A stretch of 64,000 bases of DNA, taken from assembly GCA_024663395.1 (NCBI GenBank), contig JANFAH010000038.1:124001-188000 (forward strand). The letters run 5' to 3'. Every line of letters starts with the position of its first letter. Position 1 is the first letter of the stretch. The position numbers and the translations under genes are program-made. Origin of the DNA: Pisolithus tinctorius (Eukaryota > Basidiomycota > Agaricomycetes > Boletales > Pisolithaceae). Under the pieces are notes generated by a model. It was not told the origin of the DNA, searched no databases, and was given only the letters and a program-made list of their open reading frames with translations. Below, piece by piece: positions 21,369 to 32,334 of the stretch.

Positions 21369-21720
21369 TGTAGGAAAAGTAGAGAAAATGGGAGAGTGAG
21401 TGGAAGGGTAAAATCTGATGGGGAGTGAGTAGGCCAAAGGGGCTTCTATAGCCTAGGCAAGGATCCTGGTTGTCATCTGAAGGCTTCTGAGGCTGTCTGG
21501 GTGCAGGGAAATGACCTGCTCGAACTTGTCTCTCATCTTTTGTAACTCGTCTATTATTTTTTAAAAAAAAACTAACTACAACCAGTACTAGGTAGTGCTG
21601 ACTAAGTGACCAAAATGCGAAATTCTAAGTACCACTAGCAGAAAAAACTCCTAGAATCAAAACTAAATAAAATGAACAAAGTAAAACAATGCCCCTAGTA
21701 GGGAAATTACATTCCCTACA
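21369..21720 (-). repeat. E 5' LTR
   Basis: The LTR is 352 bp and near-identical to 17637-17986; on the plus strand the edges are TGTAGGAAAAG and ATTCCCTACA. 21143-21348 is the E leader, with no gene. Confidence 0.88.
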
Positions 21721-22159
21721 GCGGTGACCACTGCTTTGCAGTGTCTGTCACTTTGGTTAAGTCCTGTCCTGTCCTGTCCCCAGTCCACCCTGTCCTGGTC
21801 TCCATTATCTTTGTCATACCTTACTAATACTTGTCTTACCAATCTTCTTAGCAATCTTTGCAAGCCCAGCCTTACTGGTCTCCATACTATAGTTGTCTCT
21901 AGTATATAAACTCATAGATACTTGGCCTGTACTCCTCAGTCTGAAATCAACCAAGTTTATCCTGTTAACCCTGCTTTGGCTTTGGACTTGGACTGAGACC
22001 CACACAAGGGAATAGTGCTGCATCCTCAGTCACTAAGTCCAAACAGTCCACCCCCCCTGTACCTTTGTCTTTCCTCCTGACCCCAACCCCTTGGCCTCAT
22101 GCCTGCTTCAGTCTCCAGTCTGGCCTCAACCTGGACATCCACAAACTTGACAGTGCAGT

Positions 22160-23009
22160 GCACTGTCTCCATAGCCTCAGACTTGTGAAGCAAGCTGATC
22201 AAAGTTGACTATGTACTTGTTGATGCACTGGTTATCCTTCATGTGTAAATGGTTGAGCTGGCTCTTGGCATCAGTGACCAGATCATGGGGTCCAAAAGTG
22301 GTTTGTAACTCTAAGACAAATTCCCTCCAGGAGTCCATCCAGAGAGGCTGGTCATCAGGGTCATCAAGTCCAAGCAAGTCCAGCTCGAACCATTCAAGAG
22401 CCATGCCCTTGAGGTAGGACTGGGCAAAGATGACCTTGGCGCAGTCGGTCCTGAAACCTGGGGTCGGTCTTGGAAATTGAGCTCACACTGGATAAAGAAA
22501 GCACAAAGCTTCTTGGGGTCAGTACCATCAAAAGTGTTGGGCTCACACAACTTGGTCCTGCTTGAGGATTCAGGACTAGTGTGGGCATTGCAAGCCAACA
22601 GTTTGATGGCTCCTGCAAGGTTGTCCAAGACCATAATGGTGGGCTCAGTGTCTGGATCTGGGAAGTCTGGTTCATCCTCCAGATCATCATCATCCGGATT
22701 ATCATCACCAGGACCATTATCATCAGGATCACTGCCAGGGTCATCATCTTCTGGGTTATTATCATCATTGTCGCCCAGCCCTTCATCCCCAGGATCACCA
22801 CCAGGGATGGGAGCAACAGGGCAATGTGGGGTAGGGGTATTGGATGTGTGGGCTGAAAAGCCCCTGAAAGGACTGACAGGACCTGGAGAGCACCTAGTGG
22901 TGCCCAAAGCAGCTAGTGCTGTTTTGTGGCAAGCCCCACTAGCTGAGGCAGAGTCAGGATTGGTGGCAGAATGGCCATGGGGAGGTTGGAAGTGAGTCTG
23001 GGTTGCCAT
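22160..23009 (-). pseudogene. T1 gag N-terminus
   Basis: The ATG at 23009 starts MATQTHFQPPHGHSAT. The acidic tract PDDNGPGDDNPDDDDLEDEPDFPDP is present in overlapping form to that of T2, then FDGTDPKKLCAFFIQCELNF. A frameshift near 22470 shifts the capsid, which continues as MALEWFELDLLGLDDPDD and ends at the T2 insertion with its GTGCA duplication. Together with 6826-7326 it is one gag gene. Confidence 0.9.
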
Positions 23010-23047
23010 GATGTATTAGACCCACACAAGTGGAGAGTCTGAAATAC

Positions 23048-23982
23048 TGTCAAGTTCATGGAGTCTGGGTTGAAGCCAGACTGGAGACTGAAGCAGGTGC
23101 TGTATGGAATAAGTACTCCCTACTATGGAGATTTAATTATTTTATCTTTTCTACCCTATTTTTACTTTGATTTACATTAGTGAGACTTAGCCTACATGTG
23201 TGGCGCATTTTTGGTAGCTTAGTCAGCAATTTTTGCGCACTAGTGTAGGTCTACAGTACACAGTAAAAGAAGAAGAACCAGACTGAAAAGACTGCAAAAT
23301 CGAAGACTGCAAAAGAGAGACTGTGACAAGCCCTTGCTGAGGCACTCCCAGATGACCTCCAGATGCCATTATTTGCTCATTTCCCTACTCTATTCATTCT
23401 GACCAACTCAATCCACTCCTTTACCTCTTTTCACCACTCCAAGCTCAGAGTCCCTTTGGGTCAAACTAGACCCATTCCTATCAAGGCCTAGGAGTCACCT
23501 GCACTCCCTAGCTTCGCTTTCTACCTAACTTACAGTGCAAGGCTGAGGGATCAGAGTCAGGGGTAAAGATGAAGGTACAGAAGGGTGGACTGTTTGGACT
23601 TAGTGACTGAGGCTACAGCACTATTCCCTTGCATGGGTCTCAGTCTGAGTCTGAGGCCAAGATGGGGTTATCAGAGTAAACTTTGTTGATTTCAGACTGA
23701 AGAGTACAGGCCAAGTATCTACAGGTTTATATACTAGAGTATCTATAGTATGGAGACTGGTAATGCTGGTCTCACAAAGATTGCTAAGATGATTGGTAAG
23801 ACAAGGATTAGTAATGTATGACTAAGGTAGCAGAGACTGGGACAGGGTGGACTGGGGACAAGACCAGGCAGGGTTCAACCAAAGTGACAGGCACTGCAAA
23901 GCAGTGTTCACCATGCTAGACCAACTGGAGATATAGAACTGGTGAGGCCAAGTCTGGCCAGGGTCGAGACATGGCTATGACA
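23048..23982 (-). repeat. T1 5' LTR, carrying solo LTR J
   Basis: On the plus strand the edges are TGTCAAGTTCATGG and CATGGCTATGACA, the inverse of the family A LTR. The self-priming pair is present: PBS complement AGTCTGAAAT at 23036-23045 and R-region ATTTCAGACT at 23689-23698 (plus-strand readings). Solo LTR J splits it. Confidence 0.88.
23101..23534 (+). repeat. Solo LTR J
   Basis: The LTR is 434 bp with the start TGTATGGAATAAGTACTCCC and end ACCTAACTTACA, flanked by GTGC (23097-23100 and 23535-23538). Its interior (TTATTTTATC..., CTTAGTCAGCA) aligns with the sense strand of the E LTR, so it is a distant relative in plus orientation. Confidence 0.78.
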
Positions 23983-24939
23983 CTACCATCTCATCCAGAT
24001 TGCCCTGGGCGATGAACAGAAGACTGCATTTCAGACTTGGTATGGTTCTTATAAGTGGTTAGTAATGCCTTCCAGCCTTGCCAATTCCCCAGCCACTTTC
24101 CAATGCTTTGTGAATACCATTTTCACAGACATGTTGGATGTCTGCATAGTCATCTACTTAGATGATATTCTAATTTACTCTGGAGATAAGGAGTCCCATA
24201 AGCAGCATGTCCAAGAGGTACTCCACCAGCTTTGGCTTCATGGCCTTTATGCAAAGCCAGAGAAATGTGAGTTCCACTCAGACTCAGTCAAATATCTCAG
24301 TTTCCACCTTTCCCCTGCTGGCCTCACAATGTGAAAGGAAAAGGTCCAGACCATCTGCGACTGGCCCGAGCCTTGCAAGGTCAAGGACATACAATCTTTC
24401 CTCAGCTTCACTAATTTTTACCACCAGTTCATCTTCAATTACTTGGACATCATCATACTGTTGACCCAGCTTACTTGCAAAGGTGCCCCTTGGAACTTCC
24501 CATCACTGTCAAGACCAATGCATTGGACTATGCCATTTCTGGCATTCTATCTATTGCCTGTGGCAATGGCCAGATACATCTGGTTGCCTTCTATTCCCAA
24601 ACTCTAACTGCACCAGAGTTGAATTATGATACCCATGATAAGGAATTGCTTGCTATTTTTGAAGCATTCTGGACCTGGCACCACTACCTTGAGGGCTTGG
24701 CCTCACTGGTCGACATTGTCACCAACCACAAGAACCTAGAGTACTTTTCTACCCCTAAGGTACTCACTCACCACCAAGCTTGCTGGTCAGAGTTCCTGTC
24801 CCAGTTCAATATGATCATTTGATTCAGGCCCAGTAAGCTCAGGGCTAAGCCCAATGCCCTAACTAGACAATGGGACATCTACCCCAAAGAGGGGGATAGC
24901 AGCTATGCCTGAGTAAACCCACAAAACCTGAGACTGGTG
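23983..24939 (+). pseudogene. T3 reverse transcriptase and RNase H fragment
   Basis: The frame enters RT at IALGDEQKTAFQTWYGSYKW, has YLDDILIYSGD near 24158, then a TGA near 24332 and an internal deletion of about 100 bp after KGAPWNF (near 24500) that removes the segment joining RT to RNase H in the other copies. RNase H continues with [25 protein letters not shown] and [13 protein letters not shown], then a TGA. The N-terminal half of RT is on the far side of T1. Confidence 0.88.
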
Positions 24940-25469
24940 TGAGTCAAAGTGTGGAAAGCTGGTGAAAACCAAATGAATCCAACACAAGAGACAAATAAGA
25001 GTGAGTGGTGGTTTGCCTCCACAGAACCTGGAGTGCAGAAGAATCTAATATGGGGGGAGTTCAATGGCAGGTGCTCCTGGCACAAGTTGATGATGAGTTA
25101 TGCAGGAGAAGACAAGTAAGTGATGACTGGATGGGGGATGCTGAACAGGGTAAAGGTGTTCAGCTGAAAGTACTCTGGAGTAATGGACATTGATAGGATG
25201 TGCTCCTGGCACAAGTTGATGATGAGTTATGCAGGAGTGAATGGATGACTAAGCAAACTTGCTGACTAGGTGTGGATGAAGCTTCAGATAATGAATGATG
25301 TTAGATAGACCCCTTTGCAGAGCCTCAACTACCAATGATATGAATGAAGACAGATAGACTCTTCTGAATGAGCCTCAACTGTTGACAATGAGTTATGCTG
25401 AGCTGAGCTGAACTGACTGCTGAGTGACTTCTGGTTCACTGGGGTTGTAGCTAAGTACATGGGGGTTTA

Positions 25470-27045
25470 CAGTGGCTCAAAAAACTGACTGCATGTTTGT
25501 ATGTTTTACATTAGTTATGACTCAATGCAATAACCCCTAACCCTAGCCCTAACCCATGAGTGTATGAAATAGGGTACTTACTCTTGGCTTTCTATTGGTC
25601 CATGAATCAAGTGATTTGGATAGGAATTGATAGAGTAGCAGCCATTTGAAAATGTCATGTCATGTGGTCAGTTCTTTGACTTAAAGTTTTGATTACATAG
25701 TTTTGAGTTTAACAAAGTTTAAAATGCTGTGAGGTGCTTACTAATGCTTATGTGGTATATCACATGGTCTATTTGATGATTTGTCATCATACAAACAATG
25801 CCAAACAATGAATTGGGTCCATCAAGGCTCCCTCTTCTACCCCAACTCATGAAACCATCCTCCTGGTCCATCTGGACCATTTTCTCAGAGTAGTCCCCAT
25901 AAATATTGGTGCCCACTGCAGTAATGTCATCAGGGTATATGTCCAACACAATCAAACCCTTAAAAAATCTGCTTTCAGTCATCCCTGTGCTGTTTCCCCC
26001 ACCCATACCTGACATGTTCTGCAACTAATCAGTACTGAGACAGCTGGAAATGCCATGGAGGTGAATCTGGCACATCAGAAAATGATGAACAAACAAAACA
26101 CCTTTTAACCAGTACATTTTCACCACAGTACAATTAGTTTCAATGCTGGGGTGAGACAAAACATTCCTGTGCACTTCAGGTGGCATGGGAAGCATGGCTA
26201 GACTGTGCTCTCAGCTGACTGTGGATGACTGGGAATGGCTGATGTGGTCATATAAGACTATAGGTAATACCCAGGACTAGATGGATTGATGGAATCTCCT
26301 TCCTAGCAGTTCAGTGGACTATCCCCCCCAGGGCACCTGGACTGTAATGAAGGTTTTCAGCTCACCCTAGCCCTCAGCCCAGCACCCTTGAGGTGGAAAC
26401 CCACCAGATAAGAGGTGATTGGAATGTTGGTCATGTTTTACAGTGCCAGATTAACCATTGTGGCTTTTTCAGCATTCTCAGTACTGATTAGTTGCAGAAC
26501 ATGTCAGGTATGGGTGGGGGAAACAGCACAGGGATGACTGAAAGCAGATTTTTTAAGGGTTTGATTGTGTTGGACATATACCCTGATGACATTACTGCAG
26601 TGGGCACCAATATTTATGGGGACTACTCTGAGAAAATGGTCCAGATGGACCAGGAGGATGGTTTCATGAGTTGGGGTAGAAGAGGGAGCCTTGATGGACC
26701 CAATTCATTGTTTGGCATTGTTTGTATGATGACAAATCATCAAATAGACCATGTGATATACCACATAAGCATTAGTAAGCACCTCACAGCATTTTAAACT
26801 TTGTTAAACTCAAAACTATGTAATCAAAACTTTAAGTCAAAGAACTGACCACATGACATGACATTTTCAAATGGCTGCTATTCTATCAATTCCTATCCAA
26901 ATCACTTGATTCATGGACCAATAGAAAGCCAAGAGTAAGTACCCTATTTCATACACTCATGGTTTAGGGCTAGGGTAGGGGTTATTGCATTGAGTCATAA
27001 CTAATGTAAAACATACAAACATGCAGTCAGTTTTTTGAGCCACTG
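25470..27045. mobile_element. Palindromic Tc1/mariner-like element P1b
   Basis: The element is 1576 bp flanked by TA (25468-25469 and 27046-27047), inserted in the TATA box of B2. It is nearly identical to P1, including both 101-aa ORFs (25719-26024 minus; 26492-26797 plus). I noticed only a few differences, near 25488, 25633 and 26965. Such similarity in two different host elements implies recent mobility. Confidence 0.88.
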
Positions 27046-27487
27046 TATATACTGTGTGGGGAGCACAGCTTGTGACAAACAAGGCACAAACACTTGGCAA
27101 GTAATGAGTAAGGACTGGGTAATCATGATAAGTAAGCAAGAAATGAAAAGTAAGCAAGCAAAGAGGATTGGTAAGTATCGGCAATAAACAAGTCAAGGAT
27201 AGTCGAAATATCACAGAATGAGTCAAATGGAGTCAGAAACTGAGTAAGTGCACTGATACCACATTAGGGGGTGGCGATGCAAGTCAGATCTTGGTGGTGA
27301 CATCTCTAGATCCAAAGATGGCATGACAGATGGGCAGTGTTTCCAGATAGGGAAGTATTAATTCCAGAATTGAAGGGCATGAGTCAGGTGTCAAAGGGGC
27401 TAGGGCATTGGGGGTCAGCGGGGCAATGGGAGCACAAGCAATCATGTCTCCCATGCTTTCATCCTCTCAGTGAAGTTAACAAAAGCT

Positions 27488-28150
27488 TCATGGATGGGGC
27501 TCTGATGGTGGAGGAGAAGGGGGGATGTCTTCTGCTGAATCTTGCAGTAAGAAGGCAAGATGCATGTCATACTTGTCATGAATGTGATCAGGGAGGTTGG
27601 AGAACAATAGACTATGCTGCAGCTGTTGCAATGTGGGGAGAACAATGGACAAGATTGGAATAAAGATGGTGCAGGGAGCAGGGAGGAATGCTCCATATGC
27701 TTCATCAAGAGGGGAGACCAAAATGACCACATAAGACCTTTCTAACCAAGTGACAGACCTGAGGCAACCAAAGAACATCCTTCTGGAAGTCATACTGACA
27801 AGGAGAACATGCTGACCAAGCTGCATGGGATGAGATGGGGCTGACAATGATGGGATGAACCAGGGGGCTTCAGGATGGAAGCTGGTGGGAATGCCTGGCA
27901 GATATATATGTAGCCACTGTCTCTGGCAAATGAGACAAGCAAGATGATTGATGAAGAGGTGGCCATTATTGATGGATTTAGTGAAATGAGCATCTGATGG
28001 ATGGAGTGCTGTAGAAATGCATAGGGTGCAAGGATCCTCTCTAGATTTGGAAGGCAGAATCACATGGCTGAGCACTTTAAGCAAGTGTGAGAATGGAGTT
28101 GATATCTTTGGAAATGGTGGAGATATGATGAAAACTGGAATGCCATACAT
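27488..28150 (-). CDS. Hypothetical protein of element B2
   Basis: The product is about 220 aa, uninterrupted, starting MYGIPVFIISPPFPKI. It aligns throughout with the composite of the B1 frames, including HPSDAHFTKSINNGHLFINHL and CLICQRQW, so B2 probably keeps the original frame. The C-terminal half is conserved with B1 and B3. I do not recognise a domain; no zinc cluster or protease motif is evident. A TATA-like site on the same strand is downstream. Confidence 0.45.
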   Translation of the reverse strand: MYGIPVFIISPPFPKISTPFSHLLKVLSHVILPSKSREDPCTLCISTALHPSDAHFTKSINNGHLFINHLACLICQRQWLHIYLPGIPTSFHPEAPWFIPSLSAPSHPMQLGQHVLLVSMTSRRMFFGCLRSVTWLERSYVVILVSPLDEAYGAFLPAPCTIFIPILSIVLPTLQQLQHSLLFSNLPDHIHDKYDMHLAFLLQDSAEDIPPSPPPSEPHP

Positions 28151-28371
28151 GGGTGCTAAAAACCTTTAATGTGCACTTAACTTGATTCCTCTTTTCTCTT
28201 TAGCACTGATGACTTATTCTTGTGTGAAGGATGACTGCTCATATCCAGCAGTCTTTCTACATATGAGGCCTTAAGTCTTCATCTGCATGCATGGGCATTG
28301 TGTGCACAACTTGTCAATGAGTTAGGCAGAGTCAGCTGTAACCATGTCCACAACACCTTTGGTGTGTGACA

Positions 28372-29914
28372 CCAGTGTTCACCCAGGAGCAACTAGCAGT
28401 CTCCCTTCATGCAACCTACCTTGAGTACCTAGTCTTACAAGCAGTCACACTAATGGATATAGAGAAACTCCATGATGATATCCTGACTGCCCTGCTGGAT
28501 GACCTGGTCTCACAAATCTGCCTGTCTGACATGTCTGATCCCTGGTGGTCAGTAGATGACACTGGTTTCCTCTTGCTTGATGGAAGGATCTATGTACCAG
28601 ACTCAAATGACCTTCACCTTAGGGTCTTGCACCTCAAGCATGACCACCCTGTCTGGCCACTTTGGCCAAAACTGCACCCTAGAGCTCATCTGGTGTGAGT
28701 ACGCCTGGCCCAGCCTCAGGACATTTGTCAAAGACTATGTCCAGTCCTGCATGGCCTGTGCTTGGGCTAAGGTTCCCTGCCACTGGCCTTATGGCCTTCG
28801 CAAACAACTCCTGGTGCCAGAGAAGCCATGGAATTCTATCTCTATGGATTTCACTGAGCAACTTCTGGCCTCATCTGGCTTCATGGCCATCCTCATAGTA
28901 GTTGACTGGCTCTCCAAGCAGGCCATCTTCATCCCCACCCATGACACCATCACAGCCCCAGAACTTGCCAAACTCTTCCTACTCCATGTCTTTTCTAAGC
29001 ATGGAGTGCTGGCCCATGTAACCTCAGACCAAGATTTGGAGTTCATCTCACACTTCTTCTGGTCACTTGGTAAGGCCTTAGACATGTGCCTACATTTCAC
29101 TTCAGGCTACCACCCCAAAGGTGATGGTCAGACTGAATGGACTAACCAGACCCTGGAACAATACCTCCAAGTGTACTGCAACTATCAGCAGGACAATTGG
29201 GCTGACCCATTACCCCTGGCCAAGTTTGCATACAACAATGCCCCTAGCACCACTACTGGTGTCTCTCCTTTCTTTGCTAATAAGAGCTACCACCCTAACA
29301 TCTCAGTACACCCAGAGCACAATCTCACCTCTGCTTGGGCTTGTGATTATGCAGTTGACCTGGACTCACTGCACCAGTACCTATGTGAGGAGACGACCCT
29401 TGCACAACAGTGCTATTGAGCACTGGTTGATGCCAAGCACATGCTGGCCCTGGACTTCAAGATTGTGACCAGGTGTATGTCAAAGCCAAATACTTCCAGT
29501 CAACCCAGCCTTCCAAGAAACTCTCAGAGAAAAACCTTGGGCCATATCCAGTCACAGGTCAGGCCAGTACCCACTCTTTCACACTGTGCCTGCCAGACTC
29601 AATGCATGCAGTACATCTGGTCTTTCACATTTCCCAACTTGAGCTGGCCATCCCTAATACCATCCTGAACTGGACTCAACCACCACCCCCACCAGTTGAT
29701 GTTGACAGTCAACTAGAGTTTGAGGTGGCTAAAATCCTTGACTTCAAGGTTGACCAGTGTCACTGGTGTTGGTTACAGTAATTAGTCCAGTGGACCAGCT
29801 ATGAAGGGACCAATGAAGAAACCACTTGGGTACTTGCTACTGAGCTTGACAATGCCTCCAAACTTGTACAAGAGTTCCATTTTGCTACCCCACTAAACCC
29901 AACCCTTTCCAATG
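28372..29914 (+). pseudogene. T3 integrase and chromodomain
   Basis: The frame resumes after B2 with [20 protein letters not shown]. The HHCC zinc domain (CMACAWAK near 28750) is crossed by a frameshift near 28650. The DDE core follows (SMDFTEQ, VTSDQDLEF, GDGQTEWTNQTLEQ), then the linker and the chromodomain region, which contains TAA near 29780 and ends near 29912. Several CGA arginine codons of T1 appear here as CAA. Confidence 0.88.
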
Positions 29915-30097
29915 AGGACTGACTTTGACCAGCCTCAGTTTCTGTTCTGTTCTCTATTGGTATATAGTTTCCTTTGATTCTCTACTTACCTTGTTCCCTT
30001 CTTCTTTCTTGTTCTCTCTCACTCTGTTGTACAAGACCAAGACCAGACACCAGACCTATGACATTAACAAAAGAAACAGGCCACTACACTACAGTGG

Positions 30098-31140
30098 CTA
30101 CTTGGCCATGGGCTCATCTTCCCCCTTGGCCTCCTCTTCCTCACCCTCAGCCTGCAGCCACTCTGCTTCCTCATGTGGTTCATCCAAGTCAAGCTCAGAT
30201 GAGCCTGAGTCCAAGGGGGTGACTGCCACCCCAAAGCCATAAGACTCATTGATTATGGCCTTGAGCACATCAGTGATCCAGCCTGAGTCTTTGACCACAG
30301 CCTCTTGGAGTCTGAAAAGGCCTGCCAGGTTGTTGGCAATGAGCCCTGCAATGTCAATAAGCTGCTCAAGCTTGTCTTCCAAGCCCAAGAACCCCCTGTG
30401 ATGGCCTTCCTTGCCCCACTCCCACCAGCCTCAGGCTTGTTGATCTCCAGCACCTCAGTCAGTTTCAACTTCACCTGCTTCTTCTGGCTCAGCCTGGGCT
30501 CAGGCATCTCATCATCAGCATTCCACTTCTTCCCTTTGTCAACCTTGGCCTTAGGACTGGCCTCAGTGTCCTTACCATCCCCAGGCCACCAGCACTTGCC
30601 CTTCAACTGATTGCACTGTATGCAGGTGACCTGCTTCTTGTTACCATCCACAAGGAACTCACAGATGGTCTTCACCCAGGTGCAGTGGGTACAGCTAAAC
30701 ATGGGCTTCAGACAAAACATGCAGGAGTAGAGAAGGTACTCACCCAGAGTCCATGACCACCTTCTTCACCTCAGCAGCCTCACTACTACTGGCCCAGCTT
30801 CATCACCCTTTGTGGCCTCAGCCTTGCACTTGTGCTTGGCCTCTCACATCTCCTCCTCTTTGCATGCCCTCTTCTCCTCAGCCTTCCTCTCTGCTCGCTT
30901 GGCCTCAACTCTCTCTCTTTCTGCCCTCTCAGCCTCAATCTGCTCCCTCTCCACTCTCTTGGCCTCCAGCCACACCTGCTCTTCCTGCTGGGCTTGTTCA
31001 GCCACCTTTTGTCTCTTCCTTTCCTTTGACTTGGCTTTCATCACCTCTTCCTCATTGTCAGTGTCATACCTAATTGTGTCATTGGGTACTTGGGTCCAGT
31101 TGACAATGGCATGGCCCTCATTGTTGTTATCAGCTTGGTC
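30098..31140 (-). pseudogene. Antisense zinc-cluster gene of T3
   Basis: This is the same gene as at 16310-17399. Exon 1 (about 31140-30738) keeps DNNNEGHAIVNWTQVP and the coiled coil (EERKR-type repeats) but has lost its ATG and has stops near 30845. The intron again has a GTGAGT donor and TTTAG acceptor. Exon 2 preserves the cluster C-THC-TWVKTI-C-EFLVDGNKKQVT-C-IQ-C-NQLKGK-C with identical spacing, followed by WWPGDGKD. A frameshift near 30400 precedes the conserved C-terminal part (LEDKLEQLIDIAGLIANNLAG) and the acidic tail. Confidence 0.75.
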
Positions 31141-31274
31141 TCAAGTTGGACCTAATGAGATAGGATGCAGAAGAAAGATGCAAAGGGCTTAGTGGGCCAC
31201 AAGTACCACTTTTTCAAACTCAGCCTACCTCTCCTGCAGGGGTCTCATGGGTTTGACCCCTAAGAGGGGGATAC

Positions 31275-31795
31275 TGTCATAGTCATGTCTTGACCCTGGC
31301 CAGACTCAGCCTCACACTCATTCAGTCTGGCCTCAGCCTCACCAACCCCTTGTCCCCAGATGTCCTAGCATGGTGAACACTGCTTTGCAGTGCATGTCAC
31401 TTTGGTTAAACTCCTCCTGGTCCTGTGCCTGGTCTGCCCTGTCCTGGTCTCTGTTACCTTATTCATACCTTACTAATACTTGTCTTTCCAATTGTCTTAG
31501 CAATCTTTGCAAGACTGGCATTACCAGTCTCTGTACTATAGCTACTTCTAGTATATAAAGTCTTAGATGCTTGGCCTGTACTTCCTCAGTCTGAAATCAA
31601 ATAAGTTCTATCTGTAACTCTTGACCTTGGACTCAGACTGCAACCCATGCAAGGGAATAGCACTGTGTCATTGGTTGCTAAGTCCAATCAGTCCACCACC
31701 TGTATCTCTGCCCCTTCTCTCTGATCCTGACTGCTCAGCCTCACACCCACTTTGGTCTCCAGTCTGGCCTCAACCTGGACATCATGAACTTGACA
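31275..31795 (+). repeat. T3 3' LTR (family A)
   Basis: The LTR is 521 bp, from TGTCATAGTCATGTC to ATGAACTTGACA, preceded by the PPT AAGAGGGGGATAC. AGTCTGAAAT is at 31588-31597, about 35 bp after the TATA region. Confidence 0.88.
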
Positions 31796-32334
31796 TGCTC
31801 CTGCAGTATTTACCCTCTCTCCCTCATTGTAGTAGTTTCCTTGTCTCAGTTAAGGTCCCTGTGATCCCTATGCTCTATCCCTTGTGTCAGAGGGACTACT
31901 AACCTGTTATACACTTATTGGTTTGCATTCTACACTGCACCACCCTTGACCTACATTGTATATAGGGCCATGTAGTACTCCAATGTAATCAGTACAAATA
32001 TCAAATAAAGTCCCCACTTTCAACTCTCTCTGATTTCCCTCTGGCGTTTCATCTCCACTCTCTCCAAGTCCACTCTACCTCTGAAATATGAGGGCTGAGC
32101 TCATGCAAGGGGGCAGTGCACTAGTTGAACCCAATGCCCTCTCATCCAACCTCCAACCTCCAACTCTGACCTCTGCCTTCACAACTTTCCTCCATACTCC
32201 TCCACTCACTGTTTGTTGCATATCTTGCCACCCAATGGTTGGATTCACTTTGGACTTTGACTGCTGTACTCTGCAGCCCAACCTGCTCCTACTCCACCCT
32301 AAGAGGAAGTCAGGGGTGTTGTGTGACCTTGACA
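31796..32334 (+). repeat. LTR family F, 5'-truncated copy (F2)
   Basis: From the T3 boundary it aligns with the reverse complement of F1 (40511-41357): GTATTTACCCTC, a TATA-like TGTATATAGGGCC, AATAAAGTCCCC, and the end GACCTTGACA. T3 therefore inserted into this LTR. Confidence 0.75.

Larger units (their letters stand above)
17637..21720 (-). mobile_element. Gag-only LTR retroelement E with internal tandem repeats
   Basis: The element is 4084 bp inside the T2 3' LTR. LTRs of about 350 bp (17637-17986 and 21369-21720) differ at a modest number of positions. The flanking GTGG and GCGG fit a 4-5 bp duplication with one transition. The internal part holds a tRNA-type PBS, one gag gene (19781-21142) and a noncoding stretch with about seven ~155-bp repeats. 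I see no protease, RT or integrase, so it must rely on another element. It is CpG-rich compared with its surroundings. Confidence 0.85.
7327..22154 (+). mobile_element. Ty3/gypsy chromovirus copy T2, full length, with nested insertions
   Basis: T2 has both LTRs (7327-7853; 17538-22154 interrupted by E) and a perfect 5-bp target duplication GTGCA (7322-7326 and 22155-22159) in T1 gag. The order is LTR, PBS, gag, protease, RT/RNase H, integrase, chromodomain, antisense gene, PPT, LTR. Palindromes P1 and P2 interrupt gag and the protease-RT junction, and gag-only element E interrupts the 3' LTR. Without insertions it would be about 7.6 kb. Confidence 0.93.
17538..22154 (+). repeat. T2 3' LTR, split by element E
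   Basis: The first part is 17538-17636 and the second 21721-22154, ending ACTTGACA before the duplicated GTGCA. The second part holds TATATAAA (21903) and the RNA start AGTCTGAAAT (21938). The E insertion lies between ATGTTCTAG and GTGAACAC-like sequence, as shown by the intact 5' LTR. Confidence 0.9.
1..23982 (-). mobile_element. Ty3/gypsy chromovirus copy T1 (interrupted, 3' end off-window)
   Basis: This element reads right to left: 5' LTR 23048-23982, gag N-terminus 22160-23009, gag C-terminus 6826-7326, protease and RT/RNase H 3756-5807, integrase and chromodomain 191-1904. The window edge falls in its region downstream of pol; bases 5-7 match the stop codon of the antisense gene described for T2. 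It is interrupted by T2 (7327-22154), by solo LTR C1, by element B1 and, in its own LTR, by solo LTR J. Its 5' LTR abuts the RT gene of T3, so T1 inserted into T3. Four copies of the same family are in the window, and alignment by eye among them supports the assignment strongly. Confidence 0.92.
24940..28371 (-). mobile_element. LTR-like element B, copy 2
   Basis: On the plus strand it starts TGAGTCAAAGTGTGG and ends TTGGTGTGTGACA between T3 RNase H and integrase; removing P1b leaves about 1854 bp, matching B1. Flanks CTGGTG and CCAGTG suggest a degenerate duplication. The ORF and the TATA-like site are on the minus strand. Confidence 0.7.
23983..31795 (+). mobile_element. Ty3/gypsy chromovirus copy T3 (5' part off-window)
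   Basis: Its RT begins abruptly at the end of the T1 LTR, and its upstream part must lie left of the window because T1 sits inside it. It continues through integrase (split by B2), chromodomain, antisense gene, PPT and 3' LTR (31275-31795). It ended up inside an older family F LTR, whose remainder starts at 31796. Confidence 0.9.

Noticed and set aside
22676..22760. ATCATC-rich stretch that looks like a microsatellite
   Set aside because: It is the codon pattern of Asp/Asn repeats in gag, not a tandem DNA repeat.
22477..22995. A 172-aa plus-strand frame rich in G/S/P
   Set aside because: It is the complement of the acidic D/N/P tract of T1 gag; the gag frame is supported by T2 and T4.
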